A stretch of 64,000 nt of DNA from CAJCIT01 sp963771305 (lineage in GTDB: Bacteria; Acidobacteriota; Terriglobia; Bryobacterales; Bryobacteraceae), in NCBI GenBank assembly GCA_963771305.1, contig CAVYTS010000007.1:1-64000 (forward strand), read 5' to 3'. The notes under the pieces were generated by a model. It did not search any database. It saw only the letters and a list, made by a program, of their open reading frames with translations, and was not told the origin of the DNA. A program made the position numbers and the translations under genes. Shown piece after piece: positions 27,168 to 35,644 of this stretch. The number at the start of each line of letters is the position of its first letter. The first letter of the stretch is position 1.

Positions 27168-27500
27168 ATGGCCGCCTCACGCACAGATCTTCTTCAGGGC
27201 ACGCTCGATTTGCTGATTCTAAAAGCTCTCGCGCTCGGCGAGATGCATGGCATGGGGATCTCGCGCCGGATAGCCCAAATCACAAATGGAACATTTGAGG
27301 TGAAAGCCGGCTCTCTGTTTCCGGCCTTGCACCGTATGGAAGAGGCGGGTTGGCTAAGTTCCTCTTGGGGAGAGGCGGAGACCAACCGGCGCGCCAAGTT
27401 TTACAGCCTGACCAAACTGGGCCGGCGACAACTCGGTACGGAAACCGAACAGTGGGAACGGATCTCACTCGCCATGGCGAGCGCCTTGCGAGCGACATAG
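27168..27500 (+). CDS. PadR-family regulator, module 1
   Basis: A 110-aa winged-helix DNA-binding protein of the acidobacterial PadR type (TIGR03433). It begins with the typical DLLQGTLDLLILKALALGEM, followed by HGMGISRRIAQITNGTFEVK, GSLFPALHRMEEAGWLSSSW and RRAKFYSLTKLGRRQL. PadR proteins bind palindromes as dimers and are usually repressors. The permease gene starts 9 bases after its stop, so both share the promoter at 27114; autoregulation together with the permease is inferred. Confidence 0.92.
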   Translation: MAASRTDLLQGTLDLLILKALALGEMHGMGISRRIAQITNGTFEVKAGSLFPALHRMEEAGWLSSSWGEAETNRRAKFYSLTKLGRRQLGTETEQWERISLAMASALRAT

Positions 27501-27508
27501 GAAAGCCC

Positions 27509-30172
27509 ATGCCGTTCCTCCGCTTTCGCAAGTTCTGGCGGAACATCCTCTACAAGCGGAGTGTGGAACAGGATCTCGACCAGGAAATCCGAAGCTACCT
27601 GGATTTCTTCGCAGAAGAGAAGGCCCAGGCTGGAATGGGCCGGGATGAGGCTATCCAGCAGGTCCGGCGAGAGTTGGGCGGAGTAGAGCAGCTCAAGGAA
27701 AACGTTCGTGACGTGCGAGCAGGCCTTCTCATGGATACCTTGTTTCAAGACCTTCGCTACGGTCTGCGGATGCTCCGGCGGAGCCCGGTCTTCGCGGTCA
27801 CCTCGATCCTGACACTTGCGTTGGGGATCGGCGCAACAACAGCGATTTTTAGCGTGGTGGATGCCGTGGTGCTGAATCCGCTGCCCTTTCCAACCGCCGG
27901 CCGGTTGGTCCGAGTCGAGTCGATGATTGCCGCCACCGGGCGCGGCAGCGGTGTCGCGTCTTACCTGGATTTCGTTGATTGGCGCGCGCGGAATCGCGTC
28001 TTTGATGGCATGGCCGTTTTTCGGACCAACGACTTCACGTTGATCGGCCTTCGCGAACCCCTGCATTTGCAGGGGGCAGTCGTGTCCTCGCAGTTATTTT
28101 CTTTGCTCGGTGCAGCCCCGGTCCTCGGGCGAAGTTTCATCCCGCAGGAGGATAAGCCTGCCGCAACCAGTGGGGCTGATCCGGTCATCATCAGCTTCGG
28201 CCTTTGGCAACGCGAGTTCGGTGCCGACGTGTCCGTACTCGGCCGGGCGATTCAGCTCGGTGACCAGCCGTTCACAATCGTTGGGATTATGCCGCAGGGG
28301 TTCCAGTTTCCAATTCAGGCGGAGCCGGTCGAGCTGTGGACCACGATCGCCGTCGATGCCCGCGGCGGCGCGGGTGCGATGAGCGCACAGCGGGGCGCCC
28401 ACTATCTGGATGTTGTTGGCCTTTTGAAACCCCGCGTCAAACTCCAGCGGGCACAAGCGGAAATGGCTGCCATTACAGACCACATGAACAAGCAGCACCC
28501 CGAAAACAAGCCGCGAACCGTGCGAATTGTCCCGGAAGTGCAAGGTCTGCTGGGCCCCGTTCGCACTCCGCTCCTCGTGCTGTTGGGTGCCGTGTGCTGC
28601 GTTCTTCTGATCGTATGCGTCAACGTGGCAAGCCTGCTGCTGGCGCGGGCGAGCGGTCGGCAGAAGGAGATGGCCATCCGGGCCGTGCTCGGCGCCGGCC
28701 GCTGGCGGGCTATTCGGCAGGTACTCACGGAAAGCGTGGCTCTATCTCTATTAGGTGGGGCATTAGGCGTCGCGCTGGCGCTCTCATCACTCAACCTGGT
28801 ACATCTCGTGCCCGCTGATATCCCCCGTCTGAACGCCATTGGCGCTGACGCTCGCGTGCTCGGCTTTGCCTTCGTGATCTCTTTGCTGACGGGAACCTTG
28901 TTTGGCATGGCTCCGGCGTCGCAAGTCTCAAAGATCAGTCTCGGTGAATCTCTGGCGGAGGGTGGGCGGGGTTCCGGCGTCGACGGAAAGGGACGCCGCC
29001 GCCTGCGCGGCGCACTGGTTACCAGCGAGGTTGCTTTAGCGGTTGTCTTGCTCATGGGTGCGGGCCTTTGCATTCAGAGCTTCTTGCGGCTGATGCGGGT
29101 TAATCCCGGATTCGATCCGCAACATGTCATAACATTTCAGCTCGATTCGCCCGCCGGGAAGCCGGGACCAGCATTCTTTCGAGAAGTGGCGGCGCAAATC
29201 GGCGCGCTCCCTGGCGTGAGGTCGGCCAGCGCCGCCGCGATGCTACCTCTGATGGGAGATAACATCAGTGCTAGCGTCGAAGTCGAAGGGCAGCCCACTC
29301 CGCTGGGGTCGCGACCCAGCTCCGATTTCAATGCTATCGAGCCAAATTATTTTCGGACCATGGGCATGACTCTCGTTGAGGGGCGGGATTTCACGGAACA
29401 TGATGATTCGAAATCCACCCCGGTGGTGATCGTCAACCAAACGCTGGTGCGGCGCCTCTTTCCAAACCAGAACCCGATGGGGAAGCACATCCGCCCCGGC
29501 ATCGGGAACGGCTTCGGTTCAGGTGAGCCGCCGATGCGGGAAATCGTGGGCGTGGTAGCGGATGCGAAACAAAGCGGCCTGGGCGCCGAGACAGTTCCCG
29601 AGGTGTATGCCCCCTTGGCGCAAAGCCCCTTCGGCACAATGTTCATCGCGATTCACACGGCAAACGATCCGCGAAGCGTTATCGCGGCGGCTCGTCAGCG
29701 CGTAGCCTCCGTAAATAAGGACCAGCCCATTTATCATGTGAAGACCCTCGACCAATACTTGGCGCAGTCGATGGCAGTGCCGGCTTTCATCACGTTTCTG
29801 CTTACTGGCTTCGCGGTGGTGGCTTTGATCCTGGCCTGCCTGGGCGTGTATGGGGTGATCTCTTACATCGTCGTGCAACGCAAGCGCGAGATCGGCATTC
29901 GTATGGCGCTGGGATCCCCGAAGCGTGATGTTCTCAGGATGGTCATTTGGGAAGGCCTTCGACCTGCGTTGGTAGGCGTCCTGATTGGAGTCGTGATCGC
30001 GCTTCGGGTGACGGGCCCCTTGTCCAGCCTGCTGTATGGCGTTAAGCCGACGGATCCGTCCACATTTGCAGCGACTTCCCTAATCCTCATGGGCGTAGCG
30101 GCGCTTGCGTCTTACATCCCAGCTCGTCGCGCGGTGAGCGTAGATCCGATGATTTGCTTGCGACACGACTGA
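27509..30172 (+). CDS. ADOP duplicated FtsX/MacB-type permease, module 1
   Basis: Inner-membrane permease of 887 aa, family TIGR03434. An N-terminal cytosolic region (SVEQDLDQEIRSYLDFF) precedes membrane span 1 (ILTLALGIGATTAIFSVV) and a MacB-type periplasmic domain (GRSFIPQEDK, IVGIMPQGFQFPI). The central FtsX domain has CVNVASLLLARASGRQKEMA. A second periplasmic domain and a C-terminal FtsX domain (KREIGIRMALGSPKRDVL) follow, ending RRAVSVDPMICLRHD. No ATPase gene is adjacent; orphan permeases without MacB-type ATPases are the rule for this family. Start ATG 27509 has AGGAAAG ahead. A scrap of this gene recurs at 30221. Confidence 0.92.
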   Translation: MPFLRFRKFWRNILYKRSVEQDLDQEIRSYLDFFAEEKAQAGMGRDEAIQQVRRELGGVEQLKENVRDVRAGLLMDTLFQDLRYGLRMLRRSPVFAVTSILTLALGIGATTAIFSVVDAVVLNPLPFPTAGRLVRVESMIAATGRGSGVASYLDFVDWRARNRVFDGMAVFRTNDFTLIGLREPLHLQGAVVSSQLFSLLGAAPVLGRSFIPQEDKPAATSGADPVIISFGLWQREFGADVSVLGRAIQLGDQPFTIVGIMPQGFQFPIQAEPVELWTTIAVDARGGAGAMSAQRGAHYLDVVGLLKPRVKLQRAQAEMAAITDHMNKQHPENKPRTVRIVPEVQGLLGPVRTPLLVLLGAVCCVLLIVCVNVASLLLARASGRQKEMAIRAVLGAGRWRAIRQVLTESVALSLLGGALGVALALSSLNLVHLVPADIPRLNAIGADARVLGFAFVISLLTGTLFGMAPASQVSKISLGESLAEGGRGSGVDGKGRRRLRGALVTSEVALAVVLLMGAGLCIQSFLRLMRVNPGFDPQHVITFQLDSPAGKPGPAFFREVAAQIGALPGVRSASAAAMLPLMGDNISASVEVEGQPTPLGSRPSSDFNAIEPNYFRTMGMTLVEGRDFTEHDDSKSTPVVIVNQTLVRRLFPNQNPMGKHIRPGIGNGFGSGEPPMREIVGVVADAKQSGLGAETVPEVYAPLAQSPFGTMFIAIHTANDPRSVIAAARQRVASVNKDQPIYHVKTLDQYLAQSMAVPAFITFLLTGFAVVALILACLGVYGVISYIVVQRKREIGIRMALGSPKRDVLRMVIWEGLRPALVGVLIGVVIALRVTGPLSSLLYGVKPTDPSTFAATSLILMGVAALASYIPARRAVSVDPMICLRHD

Positions 30173-30220
30173 GTCGCCTTAGGCCGGCCCGCCAACAACG
30201 TATGCCTATTCCCGATCAAA

Positions 30221-30284
30221 CCGAGTCGCATCGATGATTGCCGCCACCGCGCGCGGCAGCGGTGTCGCGTCTTTTCCGGATTTC
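30221..30284 (+). repeat. 64-bp duplicated scrap of the adjacent ADOP gene
   Basis: The bases match 27910-27973 inside the module 1 permease gene at 58 of 64 positions with no gap (shared core includes GATGATTGCCGCCACCG). The copy lies 49 bases after the permease stop in the same orientation and encodes nothing. The remaining bases from 30173 to 30365 hold no gene. Confidence 0.8.
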
Positions 30285-30365
30285 AGTCCCAGCTCTCCTC
30301 TTTGACCAATCGAACAGGGCGCTTTGGGTACCGCGGTTTCCTCGGCGATAATGGATAGGGACGCC

Positions 30366-30542
30366 ATGGCGACGACCTTGCAGCGGATACTCTGAGGAGG
30401 TATCTCGCGCGGGTGGCTCGACAAGGTGCAGCGGGAGAGTCAGGATCTTAGGCGTCGCCTTGGGCTTAAGTCTGATGAGGACGTTGAGCGATTCGTGGAG
30501 TCCACAGTTTCTGAGTCCCGCAACGAACGACGCAGGCTTTAG
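30366..30542 (+). pseudogene. Ghost antitoxin of a PIN-type toxin-antitoxin pair
   Basis: From ATG 30366 nine codons are followed by an in-frame TGA (30393), and the same frame then reads LDKVQRESQDLRRRLGLKSD and EDVERFVESTVSESRNERRR to a stop at 30540. The second part looks like the C-terminus of a short ribbon-helix-helix-like antitoxin. Its TAG overlaps the GTG of the PIN stub that follows, the usual coupling in TA operons. Too short to classify firmly. Confidence 0.4.
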
Positions 30543-30616
30543 TGCCTACCGTCGCCCTCGATACCAACATCTACATCTCAGCCGTCGAGTTCGCCGGACC
30601 TCCGGTCACGCTGTAA
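30542..30616 (+). pseudogene. PIN-domain toxin stub (VapC-like)
   Basis: Only 24 codons: VPTVALDTNIYISAVEFAGP..., the first strand and helix of a PIN ribonuclease with the first catalytic Asp in ALDTNIYIS, then TAA. The remaining roughly 110 residues are absent. A dead toxin directly upstream of an intact hicBA pair. Confidence 0.5.
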
Positions 30617-30703
30617 ACTCCGGATCAGATGAGTGCGGTGGGCCCGTTTTTCCTCTTTCTTTAGATCCAATCTCTCAGGGTCCGGAATGATAGCATCAAG
30701 CGT

Positions 30704-30934
30704 ATGGAGTTAGCTCTGCGTATACAAATCGAGGAATTGCCGGAAGGCTTGTTTCTTGCGACTTCGGACGAACTCCCAGGTCTCGTTGCGCAGGGTCGAA
30801 CCGTCGCCGAAACACTCGAGATTGCCCGCGACGTTGCCCGGAAATTGATCGACGCCCGGCGCGAACGCGACGGGGTTCCGAACTTGCCAACAACCAGCGA
30901 CCGGCGCGACTACACGATCGTTGTCGCTGCATAG
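30704..30934 (+). CDS. hicB: HicB-like antitoxin
   Basis: A 76-aa protein with the HicB partial-RNase-H fold: IQIEELPEGLFLATSDELPG, then LVAQGRTVAETLEIARDVAR. It is short, lacking an obvious C-terminal DNA-binding domain, as in the DUF1902/HicB short forms. It should neutralise the HicA toxin encoded immediately downstream. The order hicB-hicA is the less common one. The stop TAG (30932-30934) is followed directly by the hicA ATG. Confidence 0.8.
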   Translation: MELALRIQIEELPEGLFLATSDELPGLVAQGRTVAETLEIARDVARKLIDARRERDGVPNLPTTSDRRDYTIVVAA

Positions 30935-31159
30935 ATGGGGCGGCTGGCAGGATTTCGATACCGGGAGATTGTCCGGAAACTAAAGACCTGCGGATTCGAG
31001 TTTGATCGTCAAGCCGCTGGGAGTCATGAGATCTGGTTCCATCCGCAAACGAATCGATACACCACCGTGCCTAATCATCCAGGCGACATGCCAGAAGGAA
31101 CACTTCGGGCGATCTTAAAACAGGCCGGGATCAACCCAGATGACTTCCTGGCGGCATGA
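30935..31159 (+). CDS. hicA: HicA-like mRNA interferase toxin
   Basis: A 74-aa double-stranded-RNA-binding-fold toxin: FRYREIVRKLKTCGFEFD, catalytic H31 in AAGSHEIWFHP, and the ending PEGTLRAILKQAGINPDDFL. HicA proteins cleave mRNA during translation and are silenced by HicB. Zero-base spacing from hicB implies translational coupling. The catalytic His is present, so the pair is probably active. Confidence 0.88.
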   Translation: MGRLAGFRYREIVRKLKTCGFEFDRQAAGSHEIWFHPQTNRYTTVPNHPGDMPEGTLRAILKQAGINPDDFLAA

Positions 31160-31281
31160 TCTATCCTAGTCCGCCACCCCAACACGATAAAGCTCAGCGC
31201 CACAAAGCTTCGAGGCTCTAGCGCCCGTACTTCCCCAGACCGCGATCCCACGTCGCCAACTCGCTGCCACCCTTCCTCTGC

Positions 31282-31920
31282 GTGAGACAATACGATTTGC
31301 GCATCGTTCGGGACGGCATTTACTACGCATGCGGAGTGACCCTGGTGGGGCTGGTTCTTTCGAACTTTGCGGCGCCTTGGCTTGGTATTCCTTTCTATAT
31401 CGCGGCCGCCTTTTGCCTCTATTTCTTCCGTGATCCCGAACGAGTTGCGCCGGCCGGAGACATCATGGTGGCGCCCGCTGATGGCAAAGTGGTTTCTATC
31501 CGCGAGTTGAGCCCCGATCGCACCCGCATCAGCATCTTCCTGAATATCTTCAACGTGCATGTAAATCGGTCTCCTGTGGCTGGTTCCATTCTCGATATCG
31601 AATACAGTCGCGGCAAGTTCAGGGTGGCGAGCCTCGAAGATGCCTCCGCCGAAAACGAAAAGAATACGTTTACGGTGGAGAGCGACGGTTCGCGCATCGT
31701 CTTCAGCCAGATTGCCGGACTGATTGCCCGCCGCATCGTCTGTTTCAAGAAACCGGGCGACCGTGTTGAAATCGGCGAGCGCATCGGCCTCATCAAGTTC
31801 GGTTCTCGGATGGACGTCTTCTTCGGGCCCGAATGGTCTCTGTCCGTACAGAGCGGGCAAAAGGTCAGCGCCGGTGTCACGATTCTCGCCCAGCGCAAAA
31901 TTGCCGGAGTGCAGCCGTGA
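31282..31920 (+). CDS. psd: Phosphatidylserine decarboxylase proenzyme
   Basis: Converts phosphatidylserine to phosphatidylethanolamine at the inner membrane. The 212-aa length is that of the short PSD-A type. An N-terminal hydrophobic stretch (GVTLVGLVLSNFAAPWLGIP) precedes the core: YFFRDPERVAP, MVAPADGKVVS, IFLNIFNVHVNRSPVAG and the self-cleavage site FGSRMDVF, where Ser becomes the pyruvoyl group. The start is GTG 31282. Its TGA overlaps the GTG of pssA (31917), so the two steps of PE synthesis are coupled. Confidence 0.95.
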   Translation: MRQYDLRIVRDGIYYACGVTLVGLVLSNFAAPWLGIPFYIAAAFCLYFFRDPERVAPAGDIMVAPADGKVVSIRELSPDRTRISIFLNIFNVHVNRSPVAGSILDIEYSRGKFRVASLEDASAENEKNTFTVESDGSRIVFSQIAGLIARRIVCFKKPGDRVEIGERIGLIKFGSRMDVFFGPEWSLSVQSGQKVSAGVTILAQRKIAGVQP

Positions 31921-32816
31921 ACGGGCTCAATTTGAAAGAGCGGCTCGTCGACCCTCGATCGCCGGACCACCGCCCGCGTCGTGCCGCCTACGTATTGCCG
32001 ACTCTTTTCACCAGCGGCAATATTTTCCTCGGCTTCGTGGCCATCCTTCAGTCTTTCGAAGGAGCCTTGCAGGCGAACGGTGGCGACTTCGGCCACAATG
32101 AGCATTTCGCGGTGGCCGCCAAGGCCATTGGCTTCGCAGTGTTTTTCGACGGTCTCGACGGCCGCATCGCGCGCATGACTAACACGGTCAGCGACTTTGG
32201 GCGCGAGATGGATTCGCTCGCCGATGTCATCACGTTCGGCATCGCGCCTGCCATTCTGGCCTTCGTTTGGGGCGTCTTGTTTGTGATCCCGCCCATCAAT
32301 GGGACCCTTCTCAGTCACCTGATGCGGGCCGGGTACTTCATCTCATTTCTTTACCTGATCTGCGGCTCGGCCCGTCTTGCGCGCTTTAACGTGCAGACTA
32401 ACCCCAAGCCGAAAAATCCAGGCCGTCCCGACCGCAAGTATTTTGTCGGGATGCCCATCCCGGCAGCAGCGGGTTTCCTCGCCTCAATCGTGTTTTTCCT
32501 CGACTCTGCGCCCCTTCGCGATTTCTATGCATCTATCGTCTGGCTCGCCGGAGTCGCCGTGATCGCGTTGCTCATGGTGAGCACATGGCGGTACCCCAGT
32601 TTCAAGCAGATCAGTGTCGCCAAGCCGCGCTCCCCCCTCACGTTCATCCTCGTTTGTTGTTTTATCTTCCTGATCTGGAATTGGGCGCAAGAAGTGCTTC
32701 TATTGATGGCTGTCACATACGCATCGTCAGGTGTGTTGATTCGCATCGGAGGCATTATCCGCAAGCGCTTCCGTCGGGATGCGCCGCCGCCCCAACCGGA
32801 GCCGCAAGTTGGCTAA
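31917..32816 (+). CDS. pssA: CDP-diacylglycerol-serine O-phosphatidyltransferase
   Basis: Makes phosphatidylserine from CDP-diacylglycerol and serine, feeding psd. The CDP-alcohol phosphatidyltransferase motif is complete: DGLDGRIAR, then DFGREMDSLAD. About eight hydrophobic helices span the rest (TLFTSGNIFLGFVAIL, VITFGIAPAILAFVWGV). 299 aa. GTG 31917 overlaps the psd stop by three bases; the frame is open further upstream but inside psd. The last codons overlap the next gene. Confidence 0.93.
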   Translation: MNGLNLKERLVDPRSPDHRPRRAAYVLPTLFTSGNIFLGFVAILQSFEGALQANGGDFGHNEHFAVAAKAIGFAVFFDGLDGRIARMTNTVSDFGREMDSLADVITFGIAPAILAFVWGVLFVIPPINGTLLSHLMRAGYFISFLYLICGSARLARFNVQTNPKPKNPGRPDRKYFVGMPIPAAAGFLASIVFFLDSAPLRDFYASIVWLAGVAVIALLMVSTWRYPSFKQISVAKPRSPLTFILVCCFIFLIWNWAQEVLLLMAVTYASSGVLIRIGGIIRKRFRRDAPPPQPEPQVG

Positions 32817-33852
32817 GAAGCCCGCCCTGAAGTTCGGAAAAATCGGCTTGGTCGGCGGAGAAACCCTGCTGGGCCACGAGCTCACTGAAGTCTTCAAGCG
32901 GTCCAGCGAGAAGTCCGAAATCGTCATTCAGCGATATGCCGCCAGCGGTGAAGGGAACTTCGCCGAAGAGGATGGCGAAGCCGTCTATCGCGAGCCACTC
33001 GACCAGCGTGCGCTCGAGACGCAACAGGCGGTGCTCCTGGCCGGCAACGCCGAAGGGGCCGAACGAGCCTATCAACTGATTAAAGCGCGGAGTAACCAGC
33101 ATCTTCCGTCGCCAGTGCTCATCGATTGCACCGGCGTTCTCGATTCCAAGCCGGAGGCCCGCATTTGCGCGCCCCTCTTGGACGACGTCTCATTGAACGA
33201 TGCCTGGCTGCTTGTCCAGGCGCATCCCGCCGCCACATCTCTCGCGCTGGTGCTGTTGCAACTGGCCTCTCAGCTCACCGTCAAGCGGACGGTCGCTGAC
33301 ATCTTCGAGCCGGCCAGCGAGCGCGGCCGTCGCGGTCTCAATGAACTGCAGCAGCAAACACTTGGCCTGCTCTCCTTCAAGCCGCTGGAGAAAGCCGTCT
33401 TCAACGCCCAGCTAAGTTTCAATCTGCTGCCTGCTTACGGCGAAGAAGCGACCCAGCAGTTGGAGACCATTGAGCAACGGATCGAAACCCACTTGGCGAC
33501 GTTGCTTGGCCGTACGGCATCCAAAGCGGTCTTGCCCATGCCCTCGATCCGGCTGATTCAAGTGCCCGTGTTTCATGGGTACAGCATGTCGGTCTGGGTC
33601 GAGCTCGCGGAAAACGTCAGCGTGGAGCAAGTTCACGCCGCGCTTGTTTCCGCTCAGATTGAAATCCGGGCCGATGGCCAGGAAATGCCCACCAATGTGG
33701 AGATCGCCACCCAAAGCGGTATTCAGTTGGGCGACATTCGCGTGGACCGCAACAACCCCCGGGCGGTTTGGATTTGGCTCGTGGTAGACAACCTCCGCTG
33801 GGTGGCCGACTCCGCGGAAGAGTTACTGCTTGCCCTGGAGGCCGCACCGTGA
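32779..33852 (+). CDS. Aspartate-semialdehyde-dehydrogenase-like protein lacking catalytic Cys (USG-1-like)
   Basis: A 357-aa protein with the ASADH fold: a Rossmann start FGKIGLVGGETLLGHELTEV, a dimerisation domain (VPVFHGYSMSVWVELAEN), and IRVDRNNPRAVWIWLVVDNL near the end. The region that carries the catalytic NCST motif in true enzymes reads AHPAATS here (Ala152 at the Cys position), so dehydrogenase activity is unlikely. Enterobacterial USG-1 is a similar dead homologue. ATG 32779 overlaps pssA by 38 bases; TTG 32809, with GGAG ahead, is an equally good start. Cotranscribed with psd-pssA; an intrinsic terminator follows. Confidence 0.8.
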   Translation: MRRRPNRSRKLAKKPALKFGKIGLVGGETLLGHELTEVFKRSSEKSEIVIQRYAASGEGNFAEEDGEAVYREPLDQRALETQQAVLLAGNAEGAERAYQLIKARSNQHLPSPVLIDCTGVLDSKPEARICAPLLDDVSLNDAWLLVQAHPAATSLALVLLQLASQLTVKRTVADIFEPASERGRRGLNELQQQTLGLLSFKPLEKAVFNAQLSFNLLPAYGEEATQQLETIEQRIETHLATLLGRTASKAVLPMPSIRLIQVPVFHGYSMSVWVELAENVSVEQVHAALVSAQIEIRADGQEMPTNVEIATQSGIQLGDIRVDRNNPRAVWIWLVVDNLRWVADSAEELLLALEAAP

Positions 33853-33885
33853 TTTTAAAGTTAGCGAAGTGCGCGGCGCAGGCTG

Positions 33886-33904
33886 TTAGCCTGCTGAGCC
33901 GAGA
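33886..33904 (+). repeat. Dispersed TTAGCCTGCTG repeat, copy A
   Basis: TTAGCCTGCTGAGCCGAGA matches copy B at 36084-36102 at 18 of 19 bases, with weaker similarity continuing for about 60 bases downstream. This copy contains the terminator hairpin and lies between asd-like and lptE. Confidence 0.55.
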
Positions 33905-33920
33905 GTCATCTCGGCTTTTT
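33898..33920 (+). terminator. Intrinsic terminator after psd-pssA-asd-like
   Basis: Stem GCCGAGA / TCTCGGC (33898-33904, 33909-33915) with a GTCA loop, followed by TTTTT. A second small hairpin, AGGCT-GTT-AGCCT, precedes it at 33880-33892. It lies 45 bases after the asd-like stop and ends the phospholipid transcript on the plus strand. Confidence 0.8.
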
Positions 33921-33926
33921 ATCGGA

Positions 33927-34568
33927 ATGAGGTTCGGAGCCGCGACCGTAGCTCTCCGCCGCGGAGCAAGGGAGCGCACTCAAAGGCCGAGACTCTCATC
34001 TAAACTCCCGCATTTCAACTACGTAATCCCGACGCCTTTTCGGGCCCTGCGGACCTTCGGTATCGCCCTGTGTATGGCCGTCTACGCCGTTTTGACAAGC
34101 TGCGGATATCACGTGGGAGGGCAGGCCGACCTGATTCCCAAGTCCGTTAAGTCGATCTGCATCCCGCCGTTCAAGAACCGCACCAAACATTATCGGCTGA
34201 ACGACACGCTGCCCAATGCCATCGGGCGTGAGTTCAAAGCACGAACTAAGTTCGTCATCGTGAACGATCCCCAAGAGGCCGATGCGATTCTCGCCGGCGA
34301 GGTCACCAACGTTCTGGTTGTGCCGTCCATTTACGACCCGACCACCGGAACTGCCTCGGCCGCGTTTGTGATTGCGTACATGAACATCACTCTTTCTGAA
34401 CGGGTCAGCAAGAAGGTGTTGTATACGAAGGTTGGGCTCGAATGCCGCGACAATTATGAAATTGCCGCCACCGCGTCCAAGTATTTCGATGAGAGCGATT
34501 TCGCGGTGAATCGGCTGAGCAAGAAGATTGCTTCCCAAGTCGTCGACGCCGTCGTCGAGGCGTTTTGA
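33927..34568 (+). CDS. lptE: LPS-assembly lipoprotein LptE
   Basis: Outer-membrane lipoprotein that plugs and assembles the LptD pore for LPS export. The lipobox is VLTSC with the lipidated Cys encoded at 34101, then GYHVGGQADLIPKSVKSICI. Further family features are IPPFKNRT, NDTLPNAIGREFKART and ILAGEVTNVLV. The start is uncertain: ATG 33927 gives a 58-residue leader, too long, and ATG 34074 one that is too short; a CTG near 34047 would fit best. The stop overlaps the holA start by two bases. lptE-holA-rpsT is a conserved neighbourhood in many bacteria. Confidence 0.82.
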   Translation: MRFGAATVALRRGARERTQRPRLSSKLPHFNYVIPTPFRALRTFGIALCMAVYAVLTSCGYHVGGQADLIPKSVKSICIPPFKNRTKHYRLNDTLPNAIGREFKARTKFVIVNDPQEADAILAGEVTNVLVVPSIYDPTTGTASAAFVIAYMNITLSERVSKKVLYTKVGLECRDNYEIAATASKYFDESDFAVNRLSKKIASQVVDAVVEAF

Positions 34569-35641
34569 CTCCCGAACAGTTCCTCGCGCGCATCGCAAAG
34601 CGGCCGCCCGCCCCGGTCTATCTCTTCGTCGGACCCGAGCCGTACATGCGCCGGATGTGCCGCGTGGCTCTGGTGGCGAAGCTGTTGCCGGCCGAGATGC
34701 GCTCGGAGGGCTTGACCCAAGTTGATCTGAGCGAGACGTCTCTGAGCGCTGTGCTCGACGATGCCCGCTCCCTCTCACTGTTCGCCAAAGAGCGAGTGCT
34801 ATGGGTATCGAGCGCGGAAACCGCTTTGCCACGACGCCTGTCGAGCGCTGGCTCCGACGAAGACGAGGAAGGCGGTGGCAAGAGTCCGGCGGCTCAACTG
34901 GCGTCATATCTGAAGTCGCCCACCGAAGGAACCGTGCTGGTCTTCGATTGCGGCCGGTATGACTTCACTGGCGACGACAAGGCCAAGCTGGAACGCGTCG
35001 TCAAGTTCTATGAAGCGGTTCCCGAAGTCGTGGAATTGCGGCCATTCACTCCGGAATCCGTGCGGGCGTTGGCGCAGGAATTGGCTCAGCAATACAAGCT
35101 GAGGCTAGGCATGGCCGAACTGGCTTTGCTGCTCGATGCGGTGGGCGGCGACGCCAGCCGGTTGATCGCCGAGATGGAGAAACTCTTCCTTTACGTCGGA
35201 CCCGATCGCAAGGTGACTGCTGAAGACATTCGGGACCTGGTTCCCAATGCCTCGCAGACCACCATCTTCGAACTGGTCAATGCGCTCGGAAGGCGCGATC
35301 GCGCCGGTGCGTTGAAGTCGCTGGATCTGTTGGTTCGTGATGGGGAGTATCTGCCGTTGGCGCTGACGTTCTTGGGCACCCAGTTCCGTTTGGCATTGGC
35401 TGCGCGCGAGGCGGGAATCCATAATTCTCAGCAAGCCGTGGCGCACTTCACCCGTCAAGGGGTGCGAATGTGGCGCGATCGGGCTGAACAATTGATGAGA
35501 ACCGCGGATGCCTTCACCTCGGCCCAATTGCAGCGGGCGCTGCAGCTGATTTATCAGGCGGATAAAGGCTTGAGGGACACGCGACCCGACGACCGGGTCG
35601 TGATGGAATCGCTGGTGCTGTCTCTAACGAAAGCGACCTAA
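34565..35641 (+). CDS. holA: DNA polymerase III delta subunit
   Basis: Subunit of the clamp-loader complex that opens the beta clamp. 358 aa. Family features: PAPVYLFVGPEPYMRRMCR near the N-terminus, VLVFDCGRYDF, VVELRPFTPESVRALAQELA, GGDASRLIAEMEKLFLYVG and the C-terminal helical domain (FELVNALGRRDRAGALKSLD). The N-terminal ATP site is degenerate, as expected for delta. The start is TTG 34565, overlapping the lptE stop. It ends three bases before convergent rpsT. Confidence 0.9.
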   Translation: MTPEQFLARIAKRPPAPVYLFVGPEPYMRRMCRVALVAKLLPAEMRSEGLTQVDLSETSLSAVLDDARSLSLFAKERVLWVSSAETALPRRLSSAGSDEDEEGGGKSPAAQLASYLKSPTEGTVLVFDCGRYDFTGDDKAKLERVVKFYEAVPEVVELRPFTPESVRALAQELAQQYKLRLGMAELALLLDAVGGDASRLIAEMEKLFLYVGPDRKVTAEDIRDLVPNASQTTIFELVNALGRRDRAGALKSLDLLVRDGEYLPLALTFLGTQFRLALAAREAGIHNSQQAVAHFTRQGVRMWRDRAEQLMRTADAFTSAQLQRALQLIYQADKGLRDTRPDDRVVMESLVLSLTKAT

Positions 35642-35644
35642 TTG

